The translations under genes and the position numbers were made by a program. From NCBI GenBank assembly GCA_942492915.1, contig OW818662.1, forward strand, positions 496,001 through 560,000: a DNA stretch of 64,000 nucleotides, in the 5' to 3' direction. The notes beneath the pieces were generated by a model. It was not told where the DNA came from and did no database searches. It worked only from the letters and a program-made list of their open reading frames with translations. Source of the stretch: Turneriella sp942492915 (GTDB lineage Bacteria > Spirochaetota > Leptospiria > Turneriellales > Turneriellaceae). Numbering within the stretch: position 1 is the first letter of the stretch; the number at the start of each line of letters is the position of its first letter. Of the stretch, positions 8,461-16,729 are shown piece by piece.

Positions 8461-9516
8461 TCAGCCGCTGGTTAGGTATGGCATTGGGTTCACGGGGTGT
8501 TCCATAATGCGCACTTCATAGTGCAGGTGCGGGCCGGTCGCGCGGCCCGTCGCCCCGACGCGGCCGATCATCTGGCCTTTTCTGACGTTGTAACCGCAGC
8601 TGGCGTATATGCTGCTCATATGCCCGTAGAGTGTTTGAAAACCAAATGAGTGCGCAAGCTTGACCGAAAGCCCGTAGCCGCCGCTGTAACCGCAACCGAT
8701 CACGCGTCCGTCGGCGGCGGCATAGATCGGAGTTCCTGTCGCGTCAGCAAGGTCGACGCCGGTATGAAAGTCACGCGAGTGCCCGAAGGGTGAGATGCGC
8801 CCGCCGAAAAATGAGGTAAAGTGGCCGCCTGCAAGCGGCCAGTAATAGGGCAATGCCTGCTGTACGACTTCGCGCTCTTTTAGCAGTTGCTGCAGCATCG
8901 CGACCGCACTACGCGTTTGGTTGAGATCGAGTTTGAGCTTACGGTATAGTGTGATTTCAGGGTAGAAGTAGAATCCTTCTTCTTGTGATTTTCCCTGCGC
9001 TATTTTTACCGTGGTTTCAAAATTGAGAAATTTGACCGTGCGGTTCTCTTTGTAGCTGAGGCTGCGGGCAAAATCTTCGCCTTCTGCGTCGAGCATCTGC
9101 ACGGCGCTTTCATGCAGCGTGTCATTGTCGAGAAATATAGGATCGTCCCCTTCGTGCAATTTTGCTTGTTTGATAACTTTGCCGAATTGTTTCTTGAAAA
9201 AATCCTGCTGTACGACCATCTCGTGGTACTTTTGTACATAGAGTTCGCGTTCGTTTATGTAAGCCCGGTCGCGGTCTTGCAGTTTGTCTGCCTCACCCTG
9301 AATGTTGCTCTGCAGATTCACTGCAAACACCGAGGCCACCATGATGAAGATCAACGAGAAAATGGCCAGAGCAATCACATAGTTGCTGAGCTGCATGTTG
9401 ACGATTGCCTTATCGTTGTGCGGAATCACCAAAAACGTGATTCGCTCGTTGCCTTTTTCGCGCAGCCGCTTGCGCATCGCAGCGGCGCGTTTTTCAATAC
9501 GCTGGCGTATGCTCAA
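8461..9516 (-). CDS. membrane-anchored M23 (LytM-type) peptidase
   Basis: The 351-residue protein has a short basic cytoplasmic start, one membrane helix near residues 47-68, a coiled region, and a C-terminal M23 peptidase domain. The zinc ligands are visible: H and D in DFHTGVDLAD and the H-x-H of GPHLHYEV. M23 enzymes cut peptidoglycan cross-links in the periplasm or serve as shape factors. Its start overlaps the nuoI stop by four bases, an odd link between a cell-wall enzyme and complex I that suggests only shared transcription. Confidence 0.88.
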   Translation of the reverse strand: MSIRQRIEKRAAAMRKRLREKGNERITFLVIPHNDKAIVNMQLSNYVIALAIFSLIFIMVASVFAVNLQSNIQGEADKLQDRDRAYINERELYVQKYHEMVVQQDFFKKQFGKVIKQAKLHEGDDPIFLDNDTLHESAVQMLDAEGEDFARSLSYKENRTVKFLNFETTVKIAQGKSQEEGFYFYPEITLYRKLKLDLNQTRSAVAMLQQLLKEREVVQQALPYYWPLAGGHFTSFFGGRISPFGHSRDFHTGVDLADATGTPIYAAADGRVIGCGYSGGYGLSVKLAHSFGFQTLYGHMSSIYASCGYNVRKGQMIGRVGATGRATGPHLHYEVRIMEHPVNPMPYLTSG

Positions 9517-10031
9517 TTGCGTTCCCCGAGAATTTTGCCACCCTCGGTTTCCATCATTTTGGCTTTGTCGAGAATCAGCCCGTCACGGCTGTCTGCGGGC
9601 ATCGGCATACCGCCGTCCAGATAGATCGCCCCTTTGGGGCAGGCCTCTTCGCACAGGCCGCAGTAGATGCAGCGCAGCAGGTCGACCTGAAATGATTTTG
9701 CGTACTTATCTTCTGGGTGCAGGTACTGCAGCTCAGGAGTCACTTCGGCGGCCACAATCTGAATAGCGTCAGCAGGGCAGACCCACTGGCAGCAATAGCA
9801 GGCGGTGCAACGCTCTTGTCCCTTTTCGTTTCGCTTGAGCCGGTGCAGCCCGCGAAAGCGTGAAGACAGCGGCAGTTTTTTTTCAGGGTACGAGACCGTG
9901 ACCATACGGCGCAAAAATGCAGATTTCAAAAAGTGCTTCAGCGTCACCCACATGCCGGCCGAAATCGACATGAAGTAAAATTTTTCGTACCACTTAAAGG
10001 CGTATTTTTTGTGAACCTGAATAGTTGCCAT
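9513..10031 (-). CDS. nuoI: NADH-quinone oxidoreductase subunit I
   Basis: NuoI carries clusters N6a and N6b, passing electrons to the quinone end of the complex I hydrophilic arm. Both binding motifs are intact: CTACYCCQWVCP and CIYCGLCEEACP. The 172-residue length is normal. The ATG shares one base with the nuoG stop (TAATG), so translation is coupled. Other complex I genes except nuoG and nuoE are not in the window, so the complex is encoded in scattered pieces. Confidence 0.92.
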   Translation of the reverse strand: MATIQVHKKYAFKWYEKFYFMSISAGMWVTLKHFLKSAFLRRMVTVSYPEKKLPLSSRFRGLHRLKRNEKGQERCTACYCCQWVCPADAIQIVAAEVTPELQYLHPEDKYAKSFQVDLLRCIYCGLCEEACPKGAIYLDGGMPMPADSRDGLILDKAKMMETEGGKILGERN

Positions 10032-11578
10032 TATGTAGTTACCTCTGCCGCTGCGCGTGGCGCGGATTTCAATCGTGACAGAATCTTGCCCGGCGATTCG
10101 AGGCCTTGTACCGGCTTCAAGACAGCCGTTGTCGTCTTTGCGGTTCCGGTCTTGTCGATGAACCGGCCGGCGTGTTCGGGAAATGCGAGCATTGGAATTG
10201 CGAGCGCCGATCGCAGCGCAGCGGAATTTGCGTGCGTGGTAAAGACGGCTGTCTTCACCCAGGCAGCTGCAGACTCAAGTGCAACAAAAAGTTCTGCCTG
10301 TTCAACCGCACCGGCGATGGTTAGACCCTGTACGTTTGCGTGAATCTCTCCCGTTTGGTATGCATGCGGTGCTGAAAGTTCGCCGATCACCAGAATCAGG
10401 TCTGCATTGCGGATTTCGGATTGTAACGCGGCGAAATCGGCAAGTTCTGTTGCGCCCTTATCGCGAAGATATTTTGCATTGGGTCGCAGATCACCGCTGA
10501 GCAAGAAATCGTAACTCTCGTTGCCTTTCGCAAACGCGGCTGTCGAAGAGCGAAAGTCCCATTTGACCTGTTTGCCCGCGGCTCGCCATGAATTTATTTC
10601 TGCCGCTATGTGGTCGACGTCGTCGCAATTCTCGCTGCCGCCACCGACGACGAGTATGCTTCTCGCCGCAGCGATCTTGTCTGCGAGTGCAGGCAGAACC
10701 TGTTTCGAAGTGGCTTTGGCGCCGGCTTCGACGTAGTGCAGCAGTCGGTTTTCAGAAAAGTCTTTGCCCGAGAACCGGCCATAGTCGCAGATGAAGTAGT
10801 CATCCGCACCCTGATCTTGCCGAGGCATATACCGATACAGCGCATTGTTTTTGACGTTAGTCGTAACCTTGCAGAGCGTGGAGCAACCATGGCAATGCGA
10901 CTCCTGCGACTCGTACCACCAGACGCGCGACTGAAAAAGCGTATTTTCGTTGAGCAGCGCACCCACCGGACAAATGTCGGCGAGCGCTCCCTGGTAGTTG
11001 TGGTTGAGGTACGTTGACTTATCGCCGCTCGTTTCGGGAGGCGTGTAGGCGATGATGGTGTCGTTGCCGCGCGCGAGCATCTCGAGGTCATTTACACCAA
11101 CGATCTCGCGGTCGAAGCGCACGCAGCGATAGCAGAGAATGCAGCGGTTGTGGTTGATGAGAAGATTGGTACCGATCTTCTCTTGCGGTATGTTGCGCTT
11201 CTCTTCTTTGTAGCGGGTGGTCTCGTGGCCGAGCGCGAACGAATAGTTCTGCAGCCGGCATTCGCCTGCTTTGTCGCAGACCGGACAATCGAGCGGATGG
11301 TTAATGAGCAAGAACTCCATCACGCCCTCGCGCGCCTTGACGATCTTCTCGCCAAACGCGTTGATTTTCATGCCGTCTTTGATGGGGGTGTTGCAGGCGG
11401 CCTGAAACTTGGGTACCCCCTCAATCTCGATGAGGCAGATGCGGCACATGCCGACTACGGAGAGTTTTGAATGGTAACAAAAGTGCGGAATCTCAACGCC
11501 TTTGTCTTTGAGAGCGTCGATCAGGTTTTTTTTCTCGTCGACCTCGTGTTCGGTCCCGTCGACGAAGATCTTTGCCAT
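10031..11578 (-). CDS. nuoG: NADH-quinone oxidoreductase subunit G (short form)
   Basis: NuoG has a 2Fe-2S domain (cysteines 34, 45, 48 and 62 of this start), a His-Cys3 cluster region (HPLDCPVCDKAGECRLQ), a ferredoxin-like pair (CILCYRC and CPVGAL) and an extra cluster site with CHGCSTLC. At 515 residues it is shorter than the roughly 700-900 of many homologues; the C-terminal molybdopterin-like domain is reduced. I take the ATG at 11578 because the family begins right there; the frame runs open to 11665. It relays electrons from the flavin end toward NuoI. Confidence 0.9.
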   Translation of the reverse strand: MAKIFVDGTEHEVDEKKNLIDALKDKGVEIPHFCYHSKLSVVGMCRICLIEIEGVPKFQAACNTPIKDGMKINAFGEKIVKAREGVMEFLLINHPLDCPVCDKAGECRLQNYSFALGHETTRYKEEKRNIPQEKIGTNLLINHNRCILCYRCVRFDREIVGVNDLEMLARGNDTIIAYTPPETSGDKSTYLNHNYQGALADICPVGALLNENTLFQSRVWWYESQESHCHGCSTLCKVTTNVKNNALYRYMPRQDQGADDYFICDYGRFSGKDFSENRLLHYVEAGAKATSKQVLPALADKIAAARSILVVGGGSENCDDVDHIAAEINSWRAAGKQVKWDFRSSTAAFAKGNESYDFLLSGDLRPNAKYLRDKGATELADFAALQSEIRNADLILVIGELSAPHAYQTGEIHANVQGLTIAGAVEQAELFVALESAAAWVKTAVFTTHANSAALRSALAIPMLAFPEHAGRFIDKTGTAKTTTAVLKPVQGLESPGKILSRLKSAPRAAAEVTT

Positions 11579-11609
11579 GGGCACATTCTTGAATGCGAAA
11601 TCAGGGCGT

Positions 11610-11789
11610 CTATTTCTTGTTATTAAGGCTGTCCCATTTTTCGAGCACCGCCGGATAGTTCGCAAGCAGGCGCTTCGCCGCTTTAGCAGCGGTTTTCGGC
11701 TGAAAACTGCGAGGCTTGTGAATAGTCCGGCCGTGAGTGCTTACCAGGTGCGTGGTGCAGGTGCCGAAGAATTGGGCAGCCTGCATCAT
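11610..11789 (-). CDS. possible small protein (59 aa) upstream of nuoG
   Basis: A short frame begins with two ATGs at 11789-11784 and ends with TAG 31 bp before nuoG. The C-terminal half (AAKAAKRLLANYPAVLEKWD) would form a charged helix, and codon choice resembles neighbouring genes. I see no clear ribosome site and do not recognise the protein, so it may be chance. Confidence 0.35.
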   Translation of the reverse strand: MMQAAQFFGTCTTHLVSTHGRTIHKPRSFQPKTAAKAAKRLLANYPAVLEKWDSLNNKK

Positions 11790-11806
11790 GCGTGGTCAGA
11801 ATAACC

Positions 11807-12226
11807 TTATTTTTGTTTACGAACGCGCTTCTGCGGCAAAGCGGCTTTGCACTCGGCGCTCAGCTTGTCGCGGTTCTTGAACAGGCAGCGCATCGAGTGC
11901 TGCTTTTTTTCGTCATCAGCCTTACAGAACTGCTGCGTGTCTTTTTCGCAGGTCTTCATTACCTGCTCGTAACGCTGCTTGCGTTCGGCGCGTTTAGCCT
12001 TGAACTGCTCTTTTTTAGCCTTGCACTCAGCAGAGAATTGGTCGGCATTTGCCTTTATGCAGGCGCGCAGCGCCTTTTTGTCGCCTTTGTGCGCGCCGCA
12101 GATGCGTTCAATATCGGCTTTGCAGGCCCCGCCTTTGCCGCCTTTGCGTTGTTGGTTGCCCTTTTCAGCAAATGCGGGTGCCAGCGCGATCAGCGCGGCG
12201 AGAATGATGGTAAGTATACGGTTCAT
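11807..12226 (-). CDS. secreted cysteine-rich repeat protein
   Basis: The 139-residue product starts with a signal peptide (MNRILTIILAALIALAPAFA). The mature part is strongly basic with cysteines spaced in repeats (CKADIERIC, RACIKANADQFSAECKAK, CEKDTQQFC, RCLFKNRDKLSAECK), resembling the Cys-rich GLG1-type repeats seen in many bacterial periplasmic proteins. Function is unknown. I chose the ATG at 12226 for its AGGAG site and signal peptide. Confidence 0.75.
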   Translation of the reverse strand: MNRILTIILAALIALAPAFAEKGNQQRKGGKGGACKADIERICGAHKGDKKALRACIKANADQFSAECKAKKEQFKAKRAERKQRYEQVMKTCEKDTQQFCKADDEKKQHSMRCLFKNRDKLSAECKAALPQKRVRKQK

Positions 12227-12302
12227 GAGATCTCCTTTTAGATTCATTAGTTAGTACGCTTTAGAAATCACTACCGGACTCGTAAAGAAGGTAAGATTTC
12301 GC

Positions 12303-12905
12303 TCAGAGCCTGCCAATAACGGCCTGCGCCCGGCCTTCGATGCGAAAACTTGCAGGGTCGGCCGCGAAAGGCTCATATTTGGCATTCAGAGAATAAAGCA
12401 GGATTTTTTTACCTGACCTGACCATGCGCTTGATGTAGGCTCGGCCGTTGTCTGAACAGGCGACGACGCTGCCGTCTGGCACCTCGGTCGCGGTCTCAAA
12501 CAATACCAGATCGCCGTCGTGAATGCGGGGCTCCATCGAATCGCCGTGCGCGCGCACAAAGAAGGGTGATTTCAGGTTGATGTGCATAAATTGCGGTGGC
12601 AGCTCGATGCGCTCTTCGACATCACCCGAGAGCAGGGTGCCTGAAGGGCCGCAGCGCGCGAGACCATAGAGGTTGACCATGAAGAGGCCCGATTCTTCGG
12701 GCGGTTGCCTGACGCGGTAGTCGGCGGGGTTCATTGGGTTTCGCTCGATATAGCCTTTCTTTTCAAGCTGCTGCAGATGAAAGAAGACGAGGCTCGGCGT
12801 CGAGAGCCCCAGGCTGTCTTGCAGCTCGCGTATGGTATAACCCTCACCCGAAAGTCGGGTCAGAAGTTTGAGTAGTTGTTTTTGTGTGGGATGTAGTTTT
12901 TTCAT
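12303..12905 (-). CDS. LexA-like repressor (winged helix plus S24 self-cleavage domain)
   Basis: The 200-residue protein has an N-terminal winged helix (residues 1-65, GYTIRELQDSLGLSTPS as recognition region) and a C-terminal S24 peptidase fold. The catalytic serine is S123 in HGDSMEP and the lysine is K159 in AYIKRM. The probable cleavage bond is C85-G86 in LARCGPSG; Cys-Gly is the UmuD type rather than the Ala-Gly of classic LexA. It should repress until RecA-ssDNA triggers self-cleavage. It faces the RecA-like/PolB cassette with AGAAC-type repeats between the two starts. No Shine-Dalgarno site precedes ATG 12905, so the mRNA may be leaderless. Confidence 0.85.
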   Translation of the reverse strand: MKKLHPTQKQLLKLLTRLSGEGYTIRELQDSLGLSTPSLVFFHLQQLEKKGYIERNPMNPADYRVRQPPEESGLFMVNLYGLARCGPSGTLLSGDVEERIELPPQFMHINLKSPFFVRAHGDSMEPRIHDGDLVLFETATEVPDGSVVACSDNGRAYIKRMVRSGKKILLYSLNAKYEPFAADPASFRIEGRAQAVIGRL

Positions 12906-12954
12906 AGAACAAAAATAGAACAAAATGGTTGCTTTTCTATTCTTGTTCTATAGA
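12904..12954. promoter_or_regulatory. paired ATAGAAC half-sites between the divergent repressor and PolB cassette
   Basis: ATAGAACAAAA occurs twice in tandem at 12904-12925, one helical turn apart. The mirror image, TTCTATTCTTGTTCTAT, lies at 12935-12951 and runs into the palindrome TCTATAGA. Four half-sites facing inward between divergent genes are what I would expect of the operator for the LexA-like protein. The first half-site overlaps the repressor's own start codon. Confidence 0.6.
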
Positions 12955-12972
12955 GTGGTTGTAAAGTAAATT

Positions 12973-13005
12973 CCGACTGTCTTCGCAGCCTGCGAAGACA
13001 GTCGG
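12973..13005 (+). promoter_or_regulatory. 15-bp perfect hairpin in the cassette leader
   Basis: CCGACTGTCTTCGCA pairs perfectly with TGCGAAGACAGTCGG around a 3-base loop, ending 16 bp before the start codon at 13022 and just before the GAGAGGAGCG ribosome site. There is no T-run, so it is not a plain terminator. It could shield the mRNA 5' end or control translation. Confidence 0.55.
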
Positions 13006-13021
13006 CACGAGAGGAGCGAGC

Positions 13022-13771
13022 ATGTGGCATCAGACAACAAATTTCAGCATCGGGGTAAATCCTCACGCCGGGTTAACACTCGGCAATGCGTACCAGCTTT
13101 GGGACTACAAGGGCAACAACCGCTCGGTAGCGTATATGACCGGCGCGCCGGCGGTGTTTTCGCTCGCGCAGGTCTGGCAGACGCGTATGGCTACTCTCGG
13201 CATCAAGACGCACACCATCGACTGCGCGATGCGTTTTAATACATACGCGATCTCTGACGAGGCTTTGCGGCTGCAGGTCGCGCCCGAGTCGATCGCCGAC
13301 AGCATCACCATTACCCGTGCCTTCACACCATACCAGATTCTCGATGCAGTGCAAGAATTGAAAAAAAATGAAGTCGTCTTCGTTCTTGCACCTGCGAAAC
13401 AGTTTTTTGACGGCGATGTCGCCTTCGATGAGGGGCTGTTTCTGATCCAGAAGCTGGTGAGGTTTTTTGCCAATGCGCATGAGCGCGGGGTGGCGCTCTT
13501 CGTCGTCGAAAGGCCGTCATACGCCGCACCCGCGTTCAGCACATTTCTTACCGATATGAAGCCGCTCGTCGCCGGCAGCAGCTTTAACCTGGCGAATGCC
13601 GGGGCCGCCGATGCGTGGCGGCTGCGCTACAGTTCACATGGCAGAATCAGTAAAGAGATTCTGAGCCTGCCCGGTTCGGCGCGTATGCGCGAAAGTGCAG
13701 GCAGCGCGCATTTGCTCAAGAATACACCTCTGTCCGGCCAAACCGCGCAGATGCAGTTTGCATTTATTTGA
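13022..13771 (+). CDS. RecA/ImuA-like protein without a Walker A loop
   Basis: This 249-residue protein shows a RecA-type fold pattern: a strand and loop at YMTGAPAVFSLAQVW where the P-loop should be, TIDCAMRFNTY (like the second RecA strand), ITRAFTPYQILDAVQEL (the conserved AraxxxxQ helix) and VVFVLAPAKQFFDGDV near the Walker B position. No GxxxxGK(T/S) is present, so ATP binding is doubtful. It opens a cassette with two small genes and a PolB homologue under a LexA-like repressor, the position ImuA holds in imuA-imuB-dnaE2 cassettes. A paralogue lies at 60308-61033. ATG 13022 has a good ribosome site. Role inferred: an accessory or ssDNA-binding partner of the polymerase. Confidence 0.6.
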   Translation: MWHQTTNFSIGVNPHAGLTLGNAYQLWDYKGNNRSVAYMTGAPAVFSLAQVWQTRMATLGIKTHTIDCAMRFNTYAISDEALRLQVAPESIADSITITRAFTPYQILDAVQELKKNEVVFVLAPAKQFFDGDVAFDEGLFLIQKLVRFFANAHERGVALFVVERPSYAAPAFSTFLTDMKPLVAGSSFNLANAGAADAWRLRYSSHGRISKEILSLPGSARMRESAGSAHLLKNTPLSGQTAQMQFAFI

Positions 13772-13775
13772 ATGT

Positions 13776-13800
13776 TCATGCACCGCGTAGCGGTGCATGA
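13776..13800 (+). promoter_or_regulatory. 11-bp perfect hairpin between cassette genes
   Basis: TCATGCACCGC at 13776-13786 pairs with GCGGTGCATGA at 13790-13800 around GTA. It follows the RecA-like stop by 4 bp and precedes the next ribosome site. No T-run follows, so partial termination or mRNA processing are both possible. Confidence 0.45.
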
Positions 13801-13818
13801 CATAAAAAGGAGAAGAAA

Positions 13819-14025
13819 ATGAAAAAGAATAAAAACTCTCTTGTCACCAGCAACCCAGAAGAGCTGCACCAGCGCCTGCTCAAGCTCTCGCTGTGGGATT
13901 CCCTCAATAAAAATCGCAAGCAGCCGATTTCTTTTGCGTTTAAGGTAAACCCGCACGACGTCATTAACCGCGCTCTCTCTGTCGAATACCTCGCGCGCAT
14001 GCGCCAGCGCGAAAGCTCGTGCTGA
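13819..14025 (+). CDS. small basic protein of the PolB cassette
   Basis: The 68-residue product (MKKNKNSLVTSNPEELHQRL...) is basic and mostly helical, with no recognised domain. It has a clear AAGGAG ribosome site and its stop is 1 bp from the next start, so it is genuine and co-transcribed. The second cassette at 60-63 kb lacks it. Confidence 0.7.
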   Translation: MKKNKNSLVTSNPEELHQRLLKLSLWDSLNKNRKQPISFAFKVNPHDVINRALSVEYLARMRQRESSC

Positions 14026-14026
14026 T

Positions 14027-14305
14027 ATGGGCCGCACTGTCGTCCCTTATTCTCTCGTTATCGAACAGGTCATGCATCGGTTCGATAACTACCGCCGCAC
14101 GCTGCGCCGCGAAGACCGCGAAGCCTTCGATGACCTCATGCGCGTTGCCAGAATGCAGGTGCAGGCAGGCGTCATGGCGCAGCACCCGAACGCCTTCGAT
14201 TCCATGAGCATGGCGATGCTCGTGCAGCTCAAGCGTGAAATCAACGAACTCAAAAAAAATATAAAAACCCAGGGAGAACTATATGGAGAGGTGGAAACAA
14301 AATAA
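14027..14305 (+). CDS. conserved small MGRT-type protein of the PolB cassette
   Basis: This 92-residue protein begins MGRTVVPYSLVIEQVM and continues with FDNYRRTLRREDREAFDDL, then a C-terminal coiled helix. The paralogue at 60927-61226 begins MGRTVAPYSIQMEMVEHRF and shares RRxLRxED, the VQAGV block, NPNAxDSM-like block and the terminal helix. Conservation in both cassettes, always between the RecA-like gene and polB, suggests a subunit that bridges or loads the polymerase. Biochemical function is unknown. Confidence 0.72.
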   Translation: MGRTVVPYSLVIEQVMHRFDNYRRTLRREDREAFDDLMRVARMQVQAGVMAQHPNAFDSMSMAMLVQLKREINELKKNIKTQGELYGEVETK

Positions 14306-14360
14306 CATAAAAACGACGGTCTCGTTGCCAGAACCACCACTCGCTGCCTGAGCATCGGTC

Positions 14361-16694
14361 GTGCAAATGCACAGCATCGCGCCGCGCTATGACTTCGCGG
14401 GCTACCTTTTCGACGCCTACAATGTCGGCGACCAGGTCTACCTCTGGTTGCTCGACGATATGCGGTGCATTCTGCAGGTTGCTGACACGATTCATCCGGT
14501 TATTTATGTTCACGCGAGCCATGAAATTTATAATAAGGTCTGCTCCAGGCTCGCCGCAATCGGCGCGCTGGCCTCACGGCCGCGTCTCGTAAAAAAACTG
14601 CTCTTTTACGAGAATCGTATTGTCGATGCCCTGCGCGTTGAAATTGCTGATCCGGCGATTCTTCCGGGGCTCAAACGCAGGCTGTTCACTCTCTATGGTC
14701 GCTTTGACATCTACCATTCTGATCTCGATCCGGTGACGAGTTATCTCTCGTCGCATAACCTCTACCCGCTGGCTCCCGTTAAAGTGAAAACAAGAATTGC
14801 CGAGCGCAGCAACCGGCTCGTCTCGATCGAAGCTTCGGGCAGCGCACTGGATTTTGAATACCGCGTACCGGCGCTGCGCATTCTGAAAATGGCCCTGCAG
14901 CACAGTCATCGTCTTGGGGTCAGTGCTGCTAATCCGATAATTCTGCAAATTGAGAATCGTGAATATAAACTCGCCGAACGCCGTGGCGAAGAGTATATCC
15001 GCAAAATAAACGAGATTATACGCATCGAAGATCCTGACTGTATTATCTCGGCCTATGGTGACCAGGTGATTTTCCCCTTTTTATACGAGACGGCGCAGCA
15101 GAGCGGTGTTCGCCTCGAACTCGACCGCGACCTCGCGGCGCCGATCAGCCGCAGTATTCGCAAGAAAGGTTCGAGTTTTAATACCTATGGCAGCTGGATC
15201 TACCGTTCCGCTTCGTATCCGTTGTACGGGCGCTGGCACATCGATCAGCATAACTCGTTTACTTTTAAACACACCGATCTTGCGGGCACGATCGAATTGG
15301 CACGCATCAGCCGCATGGGAGTACAGCGCCTCGCCAGAGCTTCGACCGGCAATGCGCTGACCGAAATGGAAGCCGATGTCGCGATCAGAAAAAATTATCT
15401 CGTGCCGTGGCAGAAGAGCGCCCTCGAAAACCGCAAGACATGGTACGAACTGCAGCTTTACGATAAGGGCGGGCTCATCTACCAGCCCGATATTCGCAAG
15501 GGTATTGTGCGGCATAACGTCGCGCAGCTCGACTTTTCACAGATGTACCCGACGATCATGCACCGCCACAACGTCTCACCCGAGACGATTAACTGCCCTT
15601 GCTGCAAAGACGACGCGAATGCGCCGCGCGTTCCCGAAACCGGTTATCATATCTGCGTGAAGCGTCGCGGTGTGGTCTCCGATGCGCTCGAGCACATTCT
15701 GGCGAGAAGGCGATATTATAAGGCGAAACTGCGAGAGCCTCTCGATGATAGGCTGCGTGCAATTTACGAACAGCGTACCGACAGCCTCAAGTGGATGAAT
15801 GTCGTGAGTTTTGGCTATCTTGGCTTTCGTAATGCAAAATTCGGCAAGCTCGAAAGCCACGAGAGCGTCACCGCCTTCGGGCGCGACAAGCTCTTGCGTG
15901 CGATTGAACTTGCCGAACAGCATGGCTTCGAACTGGTGCATGCCATCACCGACTGCATTTTTATCGCCAAAAACGACGGGAGCAATTTTACACCCGATGA
16001 AATCAATGCGCTCTGCGCCGAGATTTGGCGTGAAACCGACGTCGAAATGAGTAACGAAGGCATCTATTCATGGGCGCTGTTCTTGCCCTCGCGCACCGAC
16101 AGCCGCATGCCTGTGGCCAACCGCTATATGGGCCGCTTCCAGACGGGTAAGTTCAAGTTGCGGGGCATCGCGGTGCGCCGTAAAGACATGCCGCAATATG
16201 TGGTGGATTTTCAGCGTGAACTGCTGCTCTTGCTCAAAGACTGCCTGAACGCAGCCGAAGTTACGGCACTTTTTCCCAAAGTGCAGGAGCTTTGCACAAC
16301 GTATATGGAGCATTTAAGGCAGAAAACGGTGTCATGGCGTGAACTGCTGCTGCGCCGCACGGCGAGCCATGATCTTGACGACTACCAGGTGATGAACGGC
16401 ACCTCACTCAGCATGCGTGCACTGCGCGAGGCAGGCATCGCGGTCTCACCCGGAGAAAAGCTGCGATTTCTGGTTGTTCAGCGCAATCATGCCGATGCGT
16501 CAAAACGCTATATGGCAGAAGAGGTGCTGGACATGCGAGGCGCCGCTCACGTTCGTTACGACGTGGACTACTATGTGCAGTTGGTCTTCGAAGCGTTTCA
16601 TGAAATTTACGCGCCTTTCGTTCAGCAAAAAATTCTATCCCCACGCGAAAGCCTGCAGCCGCAATTCTTCGATGAAACTTATAAACCTGCTTGA
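14361..16694 (+). CDS. B-family DNA polymerase homologue, PolB2-like, catalytic sites altered
   Basis: This 777-residue protein has the B-family order: N-terminal domain, exonuclease region (~170-240), then palm and fingers. Motif A keeps its aspartate (D391 in LDFSQMYPTIM). Motif B reads LKWMNVVSFGYLG, missing the usual NSxYG. Motif C reads HAITDC (527-532) in place of YGDTDS: the first aspartate is isoleucine. The exonuclease DxE motif is replaced by ALRILKMALQ and the ExoII aspartate is absent (SAYGDQVIFPF). Paired cysteines NCPCC follow motif A. This pattern matches polymerases described, mainly in archaea, as inactivated PolB. Likely a structural or translesion-assisting subunit, possibly with weak activity. 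Start GTG 14361 or ATG 14367; no ribosome site seen. Confidence 0.82.
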   Translation: MQMHSIAPRYDFAGYLFDAYNVGDQVYLWLLDDMRCILQVADTIHPVIYVHASHEIYNKVCSRLAAIGALASRPRLVKKLLFYENRIVDALRVEIADPAILPGLKRRLFTLYGRFDIYHSDLDPVTSYLSSHNLYPLAPVKVKTRIAERSNRLVSIEASGSALDFEYRVPALRILKMALQHSHRLGVSAANPIILQIENREYKLAERRGEEYIRKINEIIRIEDPDCIISAYGDQVIFPFLYETAQQSGVRLELDRDLAAPISRSIRKKGSSFNTYGSWIYRSASYPLYGRWHIDQHNSFTFKHTDLAGTIELARISRMGVQRLARASTGNALTEMEADVAIRKNYLVPWQKSALENRKTWYELQLYDKGGLIYQPDIRKGIVRHNVAQLDFSQMYPTIMHRHNVSPETINCPCCKDDANAPRVPETGYHICVKRRGVVSDALEHILARRRYYKAKLREPLDDRLRAIYEQRTDSLKWMNVVSFGYLGFRNAKFGKLESHESVTAFGRDKLLRAIELAEQHGFELVHAITDCIFIAKNDGSNFTPDEINALCAEIWRETDVEMSNEGIYSWALFLPSRTDSRMPVANRYMGRFQTGKFKLRGIAVRRKDMPQYVVDFQRELLLLLKDCLNAAEVTALFPKVQELCTTYMEHLRQKTVSWRELLLRRTASHDLDDYQVMNGTSLSMRALREAGIAVSPGEKLRFLVVQRNHADASKRYMAEEVLDMRGAAHVRYDVDYYVQLVFEAFHEIYAPFVQQKILSPRESLQPQFFDETYKPA

Positions 16695-16729
16695 CCGCGA
16701 TATGGCGTTGGCGAGCCTCGCTCAGATAC

